A stretch of 64,000 nucleotides of DNA from Gracilimonas sp. (GTDB taxonomy: Bacteria; Bacteroidota; Rhodothermia; Balneolales; Balneolaceae). The stretch covers positions 62,001 to 126,000 of the forward strand of contig NZ_JAEPPI010000002.1 of NCBI RefSeq assembly GCF_017641085.1, written 5' to 3'. Under the pieces are notes generated by a model. That model was not told the origin of the DNA, searched no databases, and saw nothing but the letters and a program-made list of their open reading frames with translations. Positions within the stretch are counted from its first letter, which is position 1; each line of letters starts with the position of its first letter. Both the position numbers and the translations under genes were made by a program. Below, piece by piece: positions 52,036-61,126 of this stretch.

Positions 52036-54477
52036 TTAAAAGAATCTGGCTACACTAACGCCCACATAAATTCCCGGGTTGTCAATACGATAGGCAACAT
52101 CGGCGCGGAAGAGATTAAATATATTACTCAGGGAAAGTCCTGCTTCCATATGCCAGTCGTCGGTAGTAACCGGGGGGAATCCGTAACGGGTATTGAATTC
52201 ATCCACCTGCTCCTGCTGCACCCACGTTCGTCCGATTCCTCCAAAAGCGATAATGCTAAGCCCGGTTTGAGTGGCTTTTCTCCACCCCAGCATTTCCAGC
52301 GGTACGCTCTTAAAGTTGTGCTCGGCATTCAGTGATACATAGCTCGCTCCTTCGTAAGGAATAAATCGCTTGGCCCGGAATGCTCCAAATGGAGTGACAA
52401 CGCCCAGGGCAACATCAAGAGCTTCATTTTTTTGGATGGGCAGATCTCCGATATAGGTTCCGGCGTTCAATCTCATATCCAGCGTATTCGGAAAGAACCG
52501 GCGTTGATAAAAGGTTTCATACCTGCGATACAGATCGATCTTGAACCGGGTATAATCCCAACTACTCCCGATTGCTTTCGCTGACTGTTCTACACTGAGT
52601 GAGAAATCGTCAGCACCGATAGCACCCAACGCTTTTCTATCCTCTCCATTACTGAAAGTCAGCCTGACTGCACTCAACGTTCCTTCATCGATATAGCTGT
52701 TGGGGCGTTGTATTAAGTTTCTTCCTACAATATCATAACTGCTGCTGAAATTTATGGCTTCGTGATTTTCGTACATATAATTAAAGCGTATGGAACCATT
52801 CACTCCGCTTGGGCGATATGCAGCCACGAAATCAATTCCTTCATTCCGGTAATAGTCAAAATAATCAGCGTAGCCGAATAGATTGGGGATGCTGGTCATT
52901 AAAGGCATGTACATGTCGGAGTTGTAGCGGGTTTCTGTGGTTGCGCTATAGGCCAGCGACATCGCAAACCTCCGGGTTTTCTTAAGCGGCCACCATCCCA
53001 TTTTTGCCCCGTACGAGAAAGTACCATCGCCATAGCCGGTACTGTACCCGCCAAAAACTTCTGATGACAGCCGGTTATCTACATATCGCCTTTCATGCTT
53101 GATACCGCCGTAAAAAACATCCACACGGTTAAACCTTGCCTGTGGACTAAGATTACGAGTCAGTTTAGCAAAGAAAGAACCATTATTACCGCCTGAGCTA
53201 CCCGAACTGCCGGCACTTACCGTGGTTGATGAACCATCTGATTCCGTTTCCTCTTCCCAGTCAATAAAGCGGGTAAAGAAACCGGTGGGCTTAAATGCTT
53301 TTTCAAGGGTGGCGTTGCTGTCCACTTTTTCATAGGCCATTTCTTCCTGGGTATCCAGCGGGATGATATCAATTTCATTCACAAAAAGAGAATCGCCGGA
53401 ATTGATGGTGGTGGAATCTACACTGAACCTGTCCATCTCTCTGAAAAGTGAATCCGGAAGATCTAAATTCACCTCGTAATTATTCATCTTCGCCACCTGC
53501 TTAAACCCAATGGGTGGAAATCGTAAGCCAACCAGCCCCACTTCAATCAACCCCTCGATACGCACATCAACCGGAAGCCAATAATCTCCGCCAAAATTGC
53601 TGAACTGCTGAGAATAGGTAAGGTTGAAGTCCTGCACCGGCGGCGGAAACACAACCACGGAGTTCGGCCTTAAATCTACTTCAAGCAAAGCGTACTCTTC
53701 CCCCAATACAAAAATCGTCCCTTCAAAAAGAGGCTGCAGCTTACGATCAGAAGTCACCGACAGCTCATATACAACTTGTCCATCCAGCGACTGAATATCT
53801 TCCAGTTGGAATTCATAATACTTCAGCGCATCCGGGTGGGTGACGCCCACCATGTCGAAACCGGCTATATCCAGATTATCATCATAAAAGTTGGGAAGGT
53901 AGCTGACCCCGGCAAAGTTATCAGTGGCGTCAATGTTGGCCGTTTGCCGCTTGGATTTGAGCACCTCTCGGGAGCCACGCTCCTTATCCCAGTACGCCAC
54001 GGATATACTCTCCGAAATGGAAACAATAGATGTGTCGTTTTTAACCTGCTGGCGGGTGTAAGCTTCAGCCTTGTAGGTTTCAAGACTGGCCCTCCAGATT
54101 TTCTTTCTGCGGATGACCTCTCTCATGATGGCAATAGCTGGATCTTCGCCGGTTACCACAATTTCCCCCATGGTTGCCACGGATGGCTTAAGCAGAAAGT
54201 CAACCGGACCGGAATCCTGGGTCACCACTTTCTCCTGGCTTTCGAAACCGATAAACCGGGCAACCAGCGTTATCGGAAATTCCCGGACTATGATGCTGAA
54301 TTCTCCCTCCCGGTTCGAAATGGTTCCCCGATAAGTATCCTTCACAATGATGTGTGCAGCCGGAAGCGGATCACCGGTTTCCACATCCACTATTTTACCT
54401 GTAATTTGTGATTGTGCCTCACTCTCAACGCTGCCTGCCAGTACCAGAAAAAGAAAAAGAACGGAAATCTTCTGCAT
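52036..54477 (-). CDS. DUF5686 / carboxypeptidase-like regulatory domain outer-membrane protein
   Basis: 813 residues with a signal peptide ending at ESEAQ. Residues about 23-100 form the CarboxypepD_reg-like domain: ITGKIVDVETGDPLPAAHII, TYRGTISNREGEFSI and FIGFESQEKVV. The remainder matches DUF5686 (for example VVTGEDPAIAIMREVIRRKK), ending in a predicted beta barrel with the terminal VARFF. This architecture is common in Bacteroidota and probably outer-membrane; function is unknown. It is convergent with the OmpA gene. Confidence 0.9.
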   Translation of the reverse strand: MQKISVLFLFLVLAGSVESEAQSQITGKIVDVETGDPLPAAHIIVKDTYRGTISNREGEFSIIVREFPITLVARFIGFESQEKVVTQDSGPVDFLLKPSVATMGEIVVTGEDPAIAIMREVIRRKKIWRASLETYKAEAYTRQQVKNDTSIVSISESISVAYWDKERGSREVLKSKRQTANIDATDNFAGVSYLPNFYDDNLDIAGFDMVGVTHPDALKYYEFQLEDIQSLDGQVVYELSVTSDRKLQPLFEGTIFVLGEEYALLEVDLRPNSVVVFPPPVQDFNLTYSQQFSNFGGDYWLPVDVRIEGLIEVGLVGLRFPPIGFKQVAKMNNYEVNLDLPDSLFREMDRFSVDSTTINSGDSLFVNEIDIIPLDTQEEMAYEKVDSNATLEKAFKPTGFFTRFIDWEEETESDGSSTTVSAGSSGSSGGNNGSFFAKLTRNLSPQARFNRVDVFYGGIKHERRYVDNRLSSEVFGGYSTGYGDGTFSYGAKMGWWPLKKTRRFAMSLAYSATTETRYNSDMYMPLMTSIPNLFGYADYFDYYRNEGIDFVAAYRPSGVNGSIRFNYMYENHEAINFSSSYDIVGRNLIQRPNSYIDEGTLSAVRLTFSNGEDRKALGAIGADDFSLSVEQSAKAIGSSWDYTRFKIDLYRRYETFYQRRFFPNTLDMRLNAGTYIGDLPIQKNEALDVALGVVTPFGAFRAKRFIPYEGASYVSLNAEHNFKSVPLEMLGWRKATQTGLSIIAFGGIGRTWVQQEQVDEFNTRYGFPPVTTDDWHMEAGLSLSNIFNLFRADVAYRIDNPGIYVGVSVARFF

Positions 54478-54588
54478 CCCTTTCGAATTTTATTTTAGTG
54501 TAAACTATCGGTAAACTTCTACTTGTCTGAAGCTGATTAGTTACGTTTAGGTACGTATATTTTCAGGAATGATTGTTCAAACCAAACC

Positions 54589-54661
54589 GACCCTGTAGTT
54601 CAATTGGATAGAATAGGGACCTCCTAAGTCCTAGATCTGGGTTCGATTCCCGGCGGGGTCA
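54589..54661 (+). tRNA. tRNA-Arg (CCT)
   Basis: Acceptor GACCCTG with CGGGGTC, D-arm GTTCAATTGGATAGAAT, anticodon stem GGGAC/GTCCT region with loop containing CTCCTAA (anticodon CCT), T-arm TGGGTTCGATTCCCG. CCA is not encoded. TATATTTT at 54557 may belong to its promoter. Confidence 0.94.
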
Positions 54662-54703
54662 CTTGAACATTGAATAATGAACATTCAACATTGAATGTTC
54701 AAG
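54662..54703. repeat. Type D inverted repeat directly behind tRNA-Arg
   Basis: CTTGAACATTGAAT at the left and TTGAATGTTCAAG at the right form an inverted repeat that begins at the base after the tRNA. It may act as a terminator or mark an insertion at the tRNA end. Confidence 0.65.
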
Positions 54704-54773
54704 TGAAGGCTATTTTGCGGTTTTCATCCTTTTAATACTCCTGGGTAATTACCAAACCGGTTTGCCCCGTCTA

Positions 54774-56471
54774 TTAGGGAGTTTCCCCAACCTCAAAACC
54801 CAGCATCATACCGGCATCCAGGTGTTCACCAATGTGGCAGTGCATCATCCACTTTCCGGGATTCGACATTTCAACCAGTAAGTCCACCGTTGAGCCGACA
54901 GGTATAATTGAGGTGTCTTTCCAGACCATATTGGGGTTTTCCACGCCGTCCATGCTCAACACCAGGTGGCGCTGACCGTGAATGTGAAAGGGGTGATTCA
55001 TGGGATGAAAAGTATCCGGATTATTAAAAATGCGAAGCTTGATGACATCCCCTTTCTTGAAATCCCAGTAGATATCCATGTTCTTTTTGCCGGTTGCAGG
55101 ATCACGTAAAATCCATTCCACCTGCTTTCCGGTCGAAAGCCAGTTCATCATCGGCATGGTGTCATTCCATTCTACATGGGGCACGTAGGCGGTGTCCAAC
55201 TGCATAGACTGCATGATGGGAATGGGCAAGTTCTTAACGGCTACCGTAAGCTCCAGCTCTTTGTCCACCGGCTTGTCAAAGTAAGGCTCAAACCCGGCGA
55301 TGTCTTTTTTCACATCTTCATTTACACGTAAGGTGTTGAACGCTTCGGTAAAAGACTCGTCTGCTTTTTTCTTAGAAACCGTCACCATCCCAAGGGTATC
55401 TTTATGAGGATAAAATTCTCCCCGAAAATGATTGATGGCCTGTATGGAATTCAGAATCGGGTAAGTTCCCGGTTCCTCATACAACACCTCCACAATGTAG
55501 CGCTCGGCCACGGCAATGGGCACGTTCTCGGTGTACACTTCCTCCTCAAACTTACTGACGTCAGAACCGACTACTTTAACTTTTGCCCCTTCAAATACCA
55601 TATTAAAGGTTCGGGTGTTGGCCACATTGGTGATGTAAAACCGTAGCACTTCATTTCTGTCAATATTCAGCTTGTAATCTGTTTTCCCGTTCACCAGCAT
55701 CACATTTCCAAACCGTCCCATCAGAGCGTGAGTGGGACTCGACTTCCCCCAGGGAATCATCCCCTGATCATCAATCAGGATATCGTCCAGGATCAGCATT
55801 TCTTCCCGGTTCACCGGATTGTAATAATCTTCCTCGGGCGGAGCCACCAGCATATTTCCATACAGCCCGAGATCCTGCTGAATATATTCCAGCACATGAG
55901 GATGATACCAGTACACACCTGCATCCCTGAAAAACAACTCGTAAGTGAAAGACTCACCAATCATCACAGGATCTTGTGAAAACATGGTTCCGTCAAACCG
56001 GTAATCGTGCCTTAACCCGTGCCAGTGAACCGTAGTCGGAAATTCAATCTGGTTATTGAATTCTACCACCACGGTACTGTTCTGAGGTGCTTTCAACAGC
56101 GGCCCCGGATATTGGCCGTTGTAGCCATACATCACGTAATCTTTTCCTTCTAAATTCCGGCGGACAATAGAAGCCTGTAAGGCAACGGTATCTCCATCGG
56201 CCAGCTCCAGAATTTCCTGGGGTTTTGCGAAGGGAATATCTTCTTTGGTAAGCCCCAGCCCGGCGATAAACGGTTCAACTGGTGGCAGCTCATTATGCAT
56301 TCCGGGCAGCATGGGCATTTCCATGTTCATGGGAGGCATGCGCCATACGGCTTTGGAAGTATCCATGGAATGACCTGCCATATTATGATGCTCGTGCTGT
56401 GCTTGTATTGAAAAGGAAAGCCCTGCAAACAGCATGAGCAGGAAAGAAATCTTAGGGTACAACTTCTGCAT
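54774..56471 (-). CDS. Multicopper oxidase
   Basis: 565 residues with a signal peptide ending at SIQAQ, then a His/Met-rich stretch (HEHHNMAGHSMD; PPMNMEMPMLPGM) likely binding copper. Three cupredoxin domains carry all copper ligands: TTVHWHGLRHDYRFDG near 147, VYWYHPHVLEYIQQD near 192, HPMNHPFHIHGQRHLVL near 490 and MMHCHIGEHLDAGMMLG near 545. It oxidises metal ions or organic substrates with reduction of oxygen to water in the periplasm; the Met-rich start suggests cuprous oxidase activity (inference). Its start overlaps the stop of the 189-residue gene by one base. Confidence 0.95.
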   Translation of the reverse strand: MQKLYPKISFLLMLFAGLSFSIQAQHEHHNMAGHSMDTSKAVWRMPPMNMEMPMLPGMHNELPPVEPFIAGLGLTKEDIPFAKPQEILELADGDTVALQASIVRRNLEGKDYVMYGYNGQYPGPLLKAPQNSTVVVEFNNQIEFPTTVHWHGLRHDYRFDGTMFSQDPVMIGESFTYELFFRDAGVYWYHPHVLEYIQQDLGLYGNMLVAPPEEDYYNPVNREEMLILDDILIDDQGMIPWGKSSPTHALMGRFGNVMLVNGKTDYKLNIDRNEVLRFYITNVANTRTFNMVFEGAKVKVVGSDVSKFEEEVYTENVPIAVAERYIVEVLYEEPGTYPILNSIQAINHFRGEFYPHKDTLGMVTVSKKKADESFTEAFNTLRVNEDVKKDIAGFEPYFDKPVDKELELTVAVKNLPIPIMQSMQLDTAYVPHVEWNDTMPMMNWLSTGKQVEWILRDPATGKKNMDIYWDFKKGDVIKLRIFNNPDTFHPMNHPFHIHGQRHLVLSMDGVENPNMVWKDTSIIPVGSTVDLLVEMSNPGKWMMHCHIGEHLDAGMMLGFEVGETP

Positions 56472-57040
56472 TAATAATATCCGTATTTAGCACAGGGTTC
56501 CTGGGCAAATGGGCCGTGGCCGGCCATGGTGTGCATAAGCCCGCTCCGGGATAGTCCGCGAAAGGCAATAGGCCCCGACCACGTAGAAGAATTGCTTTTC
56601 GAAACACCTTCTTCCAATGTGATCACCACTATGTATTTATTCCAATCCACCGTGCCGCTTGTTTCCAGGTTTTTATCCAGAGCCCCCAGCAGCTTTACTT
56701 TATCTAATGATGGGGTCGTCACCCAGGCCACAAAGGTTCCTTTTTGGGGTTTGTTCACTTTGTTCAGTTTTATATCCAGCCGGTGTTGGTAGGAACCGTC
56801 TTTAGTGATGGAAATACCAAATGGATTGGGATTGAACTTCATGACGGCCTTACCCTTGGCCAAACCTGTACCGGGTACATTCTTGGTGGTTACCAGGTCG
56901 ATGGTGTAATATTCAGAACCACGCTCTGCACATACCAAAGGTGGGTAAATATCCCACGCATCGGTTCCGGCTTTAAGCTCTGTACTTAAAGCCGAACCAA
57001 CAAACAGTAAGGCAATAATGAGATATCTCTTTCTGATCAT
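56471..57040 (-). CDS. Secreted protein of unknown function linked to multicopper oxidase
   Basis: 189 residues with a signal peptide ending near LKAG. The mature protein is beta-rich (GKAVMKFNPNPFGISITKDG, WNKYIVVITLEEG) and ends with GLMHTMAGHGPFAQEPCAKYG, which has Met, His and Cys that could bind copper. Two cysteines (CAERG near 37 and EPCAKYG near 184) may form a disulfide. No family recognised. It sits between the LVIVD propeller gene (29-base gap) and the oxidase gene (one-base overlap), so it is probably a partner or substrate protein of the oxidase. Confidence 0.75.
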   Translation of the reverse strand: MIRKRYLIIALLFVGSALSTELKAGTDAWDIYPPLVCAERGSEYYTIDLVTTKNVPGTGLAKGKAVMKFNPNPFGISITKDGSYQHRLDIKLNKVNKPQKGTFVAWVTTPSLDKVKLLGALDKNLETSGTVDWNKYIVVITLEEGVSKSNSSTWSGPIAFRGLSRSGLMHTMAGHGPFAQEPCAKYGYY

Positions 57041-57069
57041 AACCGATCTAATGCTTTTACTTTGAGAAA

Positions 57070-58389
57070 TTAGTTCTCTGTAGGACCTTCATCCCAGTTT
57101 TGAGCACTGGAGATATTCGGGAGCCCCCAGCCGCGGCCGTTCCAGCCCTGGAAGTCGTCCAAGCGGAATGCCCAGAATCCGGTTCCCATATCACTAACTA
57201 CGATAAGGCCGTCTTCATTGCGCACATCTACTCCAAAAGCTCCGTTACAGGTATTATCTCCACACATTCCGGACTGATGCTTTCCAAGAAAGGTATCATA
57301 ATAGGCAACGGTTTTTGGCTCATCCGGGCTGAATAAATCCACAACCAGTAAGCCATCCTCATAACCGGACACGAATAGATACGGCCACCTCACTTCGTGA
57401 TTGTGCACCAGGTTTTCATAGTCAAAATTCCAGGAACTTATGGGATCGCTGATGTTCTGAACGTCACCATCAAGAGCAGGTTTCAAATCAAAAATTCGTA
57501 GCGGGGCATGCATGTATTCTGTTTCCCCAACAATATAACGGCCATCCGGTGATGGAGTAACCGTGTGTCCCCAAACAACTCCGCTCACGCCGGTCACTGA
57601 AGCCAGCAAGCTGACCGAATCCATCTCAGTCACATCAAACACAAAATAACCGCCGGCTCCACCGCCATAAAAGCGATCTTGCTGGCTATCGGGATGATAT
57701 CCCACGTAAAAATCATGATACCCTAAAGAAGCACCGGCCATGCGAGCGGGAGTGTCCGGGTTAGGAATGGTTCCGGCAAGGATATCTTCTTTCCCTTCAA
57801 CAAATTTCCCAAGGTCATATACATAGGCATCATCTCCAGAGGTGGTGGCAAACAGCAGGGGCCGGCCATCAGAATGCTTGTACATAAATATATTGTGGAA
57901 GCCACCCGGGTGTTCTGCATTGCGAACATAACCCACGGTTTTCACTTTGCTCACATCCGGTAATCCGGTTACATCAACGACAACGGCACCGGCATCGGTA
58001 TTTGGTCCGCCCTGAAAAAACTGCAGCGACTGTACCACATAGTAGCGGTTTTTATGTTTGAAGTATTTGGGATCCATTCCGCCCAGCCCAACATGCAGCT
58101 CTTCATTTGGCATTCGCCAGCGGTAAATTACCTCAGCTTTTTCAGGATTTGATAAGTCAATGATGTCGAAGCCTTTCTCGGCCTGCATCCTTCCCACATA
58201 AGCATATGGGCGGCTTAATTCCTGTTCAATTACAATATCCGTAACACTTAAAGGAGCTCCCAGTGGCACATGAGAAAGCACCTCAAGATTATCACTCCGC
58301 TTTGGCAGCTCATCGTTTACCTGGGCCAAGGCTGTAAACCCGCTCACGTTTAAAAAAAGAATCACCGCATAAATAAATGGCTTATACAT
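57070..58389 (-). CDS. Secreted LVIVD-repeat beta-propeller protein
   Basis: About 439 residues from ATG 58389 (MYKPFIYAVILFLNVSG, signal peptide ending at ALAQ); six extra codons upstream are unlikely. LVIVD-type blades are visible: RMQAEKGFDIIDLSNPEKAE, GAVVVDVTGLPDVSKVKTVG, GYFVFDVTEMDSVSLLASVT, and YLFVSGYEDGLLVVDLFSPD. Cysteines and histidines in HQSGMCGDNTCNGAFGVDV may be structural or metal-binding. First gene of the multicopper oxidase operon. Function of the family is unclear. Confidence 0.85.
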   Translation of the reverse strand: MYKPFIYAVILFLNVSGFTALAQVNDELPKRSDNLEVLSHVPLGAPLSVTDIVIEQELSRPYAYVGRMQAEKGFDIIDLSNPEKAEVIYRWRMPNEELHVGLGGMDPKYFKHKNRYYVVQSLQFFQGGPNTDAGAVVVDVTGLPDVSKVKTVGYVRNAEHPGGFHNIFMYKHSDGRPLLFATTSGDDAYVYDLGKFVEGKEDILAGTIPNPDTPARMAGASLGYHDFYVGYHPDSQQDRFYGGGAGGYFVFDVTEMDSVSLLASVTGVSGVVWGHTVTPSPDGRYIVGETEYMHAPLRIFDLKPALDGDVQNISDPISSWNFDYENLVHNHEVRWPYLFVSGYEDGLLVVDLFSPDEPKTVAYYDTFLGKHQSGMCGDNTCNGAFGVDVRNEDGLIVVSDMGTGFWAFRLDDFQGWNGRGWGLPNISSAQNWDEGPTEN

Positions 58390-58492
58390 ATATCCCGATT
58401 TTAGCATTAATAAGAAGCTGCTAATTACGAAATACCTGCGGCAAATGGAAGGGGCTTCACAAATCTTATCAATTATGATAAGAGTGAAAACG

Positions 58493-58777
58493 TCAGATCG
58501 CTTTTTCCTTGCCCCTCATTATAGCGCCGAGAATAGCGGTGAATAATGCGGCCCCGATGATAGACCAAATAACGGGGAAGGGACTTCCGCTGATTTCAAT
58601 AGTCCAAAGTTCAGGCAGGCCCAGTTCGCTGGCAATCCACTTGCCAATGATGGCACCAATAAAACCAACCCCGGCTGAGATCAGGCAGCCTCCAAAACTA
58701 TATCCGCTGATGCTTTGCCCAATGCCTCCACAAATAGCGGCGATCAGCAGTAACAATAGAAATCCAAAAAATGACAT
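58493..58777 (-). CDS. GlsB/YeaQ/YmgE family membrane protein
   Basis: 94 residues with three hydrophobic helices and glycine-rich turns (AAICGGIGQSISGYSFGGC, GVGFIGAIIGKWIASELGLP, IGAALFTAILGAIMRGK). This is the small 'transglycosylase-associated' stress-protein family; exact function is unknown. It sits 28 bases downstream of the ABC ATPase gene on the same strand and may share its transcript. Confidence 0.88.
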   Translation of the reverse strand: MSFFGFLLLLLIAAICGGIGQSISGYSFGGCLISAGVGFIGAIIGKWIASELGLPELWTIEISGSPFPVIWSIIGAALFTAILGAIMRGKEKAI

Positions 58778-58805
58778 AATACTTCAGTTAGATTTTAATT
58801 TCGGT

Positions 58806-59852
58806 TCAGGCTTTCTGTTCTAATACTACAGCCGGCTCCAGAGGTTTCACGATTACATGCTCGTCCACATCAAACAGAAGCCGGTTATCGGTATGTACAA
58901 TGTACTTATCTCCCTTAAAAAGTACGTGGTAGGTAATATCGTGCCCGCGAAACTCCCGCCCAACAATGATGCCGCTTTCATTTCCATTTTCTTTGCACCG
59001 CTCAATGGTCAGGTGCTCCGGCCTGATAGAACATAAAATCAGGCCTTCGGCTTCTTTGTTTATTTTAACCGGACCCAGCCGGGTTTCTACATTATCAGAT
59101 CCGTCAGCATGAGCTCGGAATAAGTTCGTTCGGCCTAAAAACTGGGCTACAAATTGTGTTTTGGGATGATAGTACACCTCTTCCGGAGTCCCGATTTGCT
59201 CAATCTGCCCGTTATTCATTACTGCGATCCGGTCGGCAAAAGAAAGGGCTTCCTCCTGATCATGAGTTACAAGAATTGCACTCATCCCGGATTTCTTGAG
59301 AATAGCACGAACTTCTTTTCGGGTGGTGTCGCGGAGCATGGCATCGAGTCCTGAAAAAGGCTCATCCATTAGCACGAGCCGCGGCTTGGGGGCGATAGCC
59401 CGGGCCAGCGCTACCCGCTGCTGCTGCCCGCCGGAAAGCTCATCAGGCATACGGTGTTTGTACTTTTCCATACCCGTTCGGCAAAGCACTTCTTCAGCTA
59501 AAACCGGGCGCTTCTTTTTCTCTACTTCCCGAAGGCCAAAAGCCACATTCTCGAGCGCGTTCATGTGTGGGAAAAGTGCGTAATCCTGAAACACAAAACC
59601 TATCTCTCTTTTCTGTGGAGAAAGACGTTTCCGGGTACTTTCAACCAGCTCATTTTCGATGTGTACTTCGCCGGCTTCGCACTGTTCAAAACCTGCGATT
59701 AGGCGCAGAGTTGTAGTCTTCCCGCATCCGCTGGGGCCTAACAGTGCGAATATTTCATTCTTACTAACTTCAAAACTGACATCGTTTACAACGGGCCCGC
59801 TTTGGTCGAATGACTTCGTTAATCCGGATATTTTTAACAGAGAGTTTTTCAT
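58806..59852 (-). CDS. ABC transporter ATP-binding protein (iron/polyamine/sulfate importer type)
   Basis: 348 residues from the ATG at 59852; nine extra codons upstream are possible but lack similarity. Full nucleotide-binding domain: Walker A GPSGCGKTT near 39, Q-loop in VFQDYALFPH, signature LSGGQQQRVALARAIA near 138, Walker B LVLMDEPFSGLD near 160 and the H-loop in LVTHDQEEAL. The C-terminal 110 residues (SIRPEHLTIE) are a TOBE-type domain, as in FbpC and PotA. No permease or binding protein is encoded nearby, so the substrate is unknown. Confidence 0.93.
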   Translation of the reverse strand: MKNSLLKISGLTKSFDQSGPVVNDVSFEVSKNEIFALLGPSGCGKTTTLRLIAGFEQCEAGEVHIENELVESTRKRLSPQKREIGFVFQDYALFPHMNALENVAFGLREVEKKKRPVLAEEVLCRTGMEKYKHRMPDELSGGQQQRVALARAIAPKPRLVLMDEPFSGLDAMLRDTTRKEVRAILKKSGMSAILVTHDQEEALSFADRIAVMNNGQIEQIGTPEEVYYHPKTQFVAQFLGRTNLFRAHADGSDNVETRLGPVKINKEAEGLILCSIRPEHLTIERCKENGNESGIIVGREFRGHDITYHVLFKGDKYIVHTDNRLLFDVDEHVIVKPLEPAVVLEQKA

Positions 59853-60027
59853 GTAGTTGCTGAACCAAAATATATTCATTTAGATTCAGTCTATATAAGA
59901 TACGGACTAATCTGATACTTCTGAAAGTTTTGCCCCGTGAATATTTGTGAAACAGGTTGGGATAATGTAAGTTTAATTCGTTTCGGGAATACCATTTACA
60001 GATAATTATCAACTAACTACTATTCTT

Positions 60028-60519
60028 ATGAAAAAAGTAAGCATCTACACATTGTTGTTGGCAGTGGCTTTGGTGAGTTTCCAGGCGTGCGGACCAAGCG
60101 AAGAAGAACGAAGAGCTAAAGAACAAGCACGACTTGACTCTCTCAGACAAGTTCAGGAACAAAGAATCGCTGAGATGATGCAGGCCCGGGAAGACAGTAT
60201 TGCACAGGCCAAGCAACAACAGGAAATGGTGGAAGAGCAACAGGGTCCTCAGTTTGCTGAAGACGGAACGTATGTAGTTCAGGTTGGAGCTTTCCGGTCG
60301 GAAGAAGAGGCAAACGAATATAAAAACACCTTAACCGATCGTGATTATCCTCATGTATATACGGTTAAAATAGGGAAGGAAGAAACCGGTGATGTTTGGT
60401 TCCGGCTGCGGGTTGGCTTCTTTGCTGAGAAAGCCGAAGCTGAAGAATTTGGAGCTGAGCTGGGTAGTGAATTGAATACCGGCTACTGGGTTTCTAAAGT
60501 TCAGAGATCAGGAAGCTAA
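60028..60519 (+). CDS. SPOR-domain lipoprotein
   Basis: 163 residues. MKKVSIYTLLLAVALVSFQAC is a lipoprotein signal with the lipid-modified Cys at 21. Residues 25-75 are a charged, glutamine-rich, probably coiled-coil stretch (RRAKEQARLDSLRQVQEQRI). The C-terminal SPOR domain covers about 80-160: YVVQVGAFRSEEEANEYKN ... VWFRLRVGFFAEKAEAEEF. SPOR domains bind denuded glycan at division sites. Ends before a strong terminator. Confidence 0.92.
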   Translation: MKKVSIYTLLLAVALVSFQACGPSEEERRAKEQARLDSLRQVQEQRIAEMMQAREDSIAQAKQQQEMVEEQQGPQFAEDGTYVVQVGAFRSEEEANEYKNTLTDRDYPHVYTVKIGKEETGDVWFRLRVGFFAEKAEAEEFGAELGSELNTGYWVSKVQRSGS

Positions 60520-60615
60520 TACTATTTTAAGCTTAAATAATTTATAGTTGTATCTCTCCCAAGCATTTGCTTAATTACAGATGCGCTCAAGTAGCGTCTC
60601 TCTTGATGAATAGTC

Positions 60616-60653
60616 AGCCCCGCACATTAGATAAATGTGCGGGGCTATTTTTT
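60616..60653 (+). terminator. Terminator of the SPOR lipoprotein gene
   Basis: AGCCCCGCACATT and AATGTGCGGGGCT form a perfect 13-bp stem around a short loop, followed by a T run. The 250-base gap 60520-60766 shows nothing else. Confidence 0.93.
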
Positions 60654-60766
60654 TGCATCTTTTTTATTCCAACTTCGTAACCTTCCACTCCGAAAAACTT
60701 TCCTAATTCTACGGTTTACGTTATTATGCAGCTTCAACATCATTCACCAACCTCAATAAAAGTGGA

Positions 60767-61114
60767 ATGAAAAATTTCAGTATTGCTACACGCCAACATG
60801 ATCACGTAAGTATACTGGATATCAGTGGAGAGCTTGATGCGCATACTGCTTCTCAGCTTGAGAACGCACTAAAATCGTTAATTGATGAAGAAAGCTATGC
60901 TATCATCGTCAACTGCTCCGGTCTGGATTATATAGCCAGTGCCGGTTTAGGTGTTTTTATGGCTTACATCGAAGATGTGAGAAGTTTAGGCGGCGACATC
61001 AAACTGACAAATATGAACGACCGCGTTTATAACGTATTCGATCTGTTGGGCTTTCCAACTTTGTATGATATCCTGGAAGATGAAAAAGAAGCCTTAGAAA
61101 GCTTTGACAATTAA
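60767..61114 (+). CDS. STAS-domain anti-sigma factor antagonist (RsbV-like)
   Basis: 115 residues, the whole being one STAS domain. LDISGELDAHTASQLENALK opens it and IVNCSGLDYIASAGLGVFMA holds the phosphorylatable serine, Ser58 by alignment. It is phosphorylated by a cognate anti-sigma kinase and dephosphorylated by a PP2C phosphatase; both are encoded directly downstream (12-base and 6-base gaps). Controls some partner of the kinase, perhaps a sigma factor encoded elsewhere. Confidence 0.92.
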   Translation: MKNFSIATRQHDHVSILDISGELDAHTASQLENALKSLIDEESYAIIVNCSGLDYIASAGLGVFMAYIEDVRSLGGDIKLTNMNDRVYNVFDLLGFPTLYDILEDEKEALESFDN

Positions 61115-61126
61115 ATAACCAAGAGA

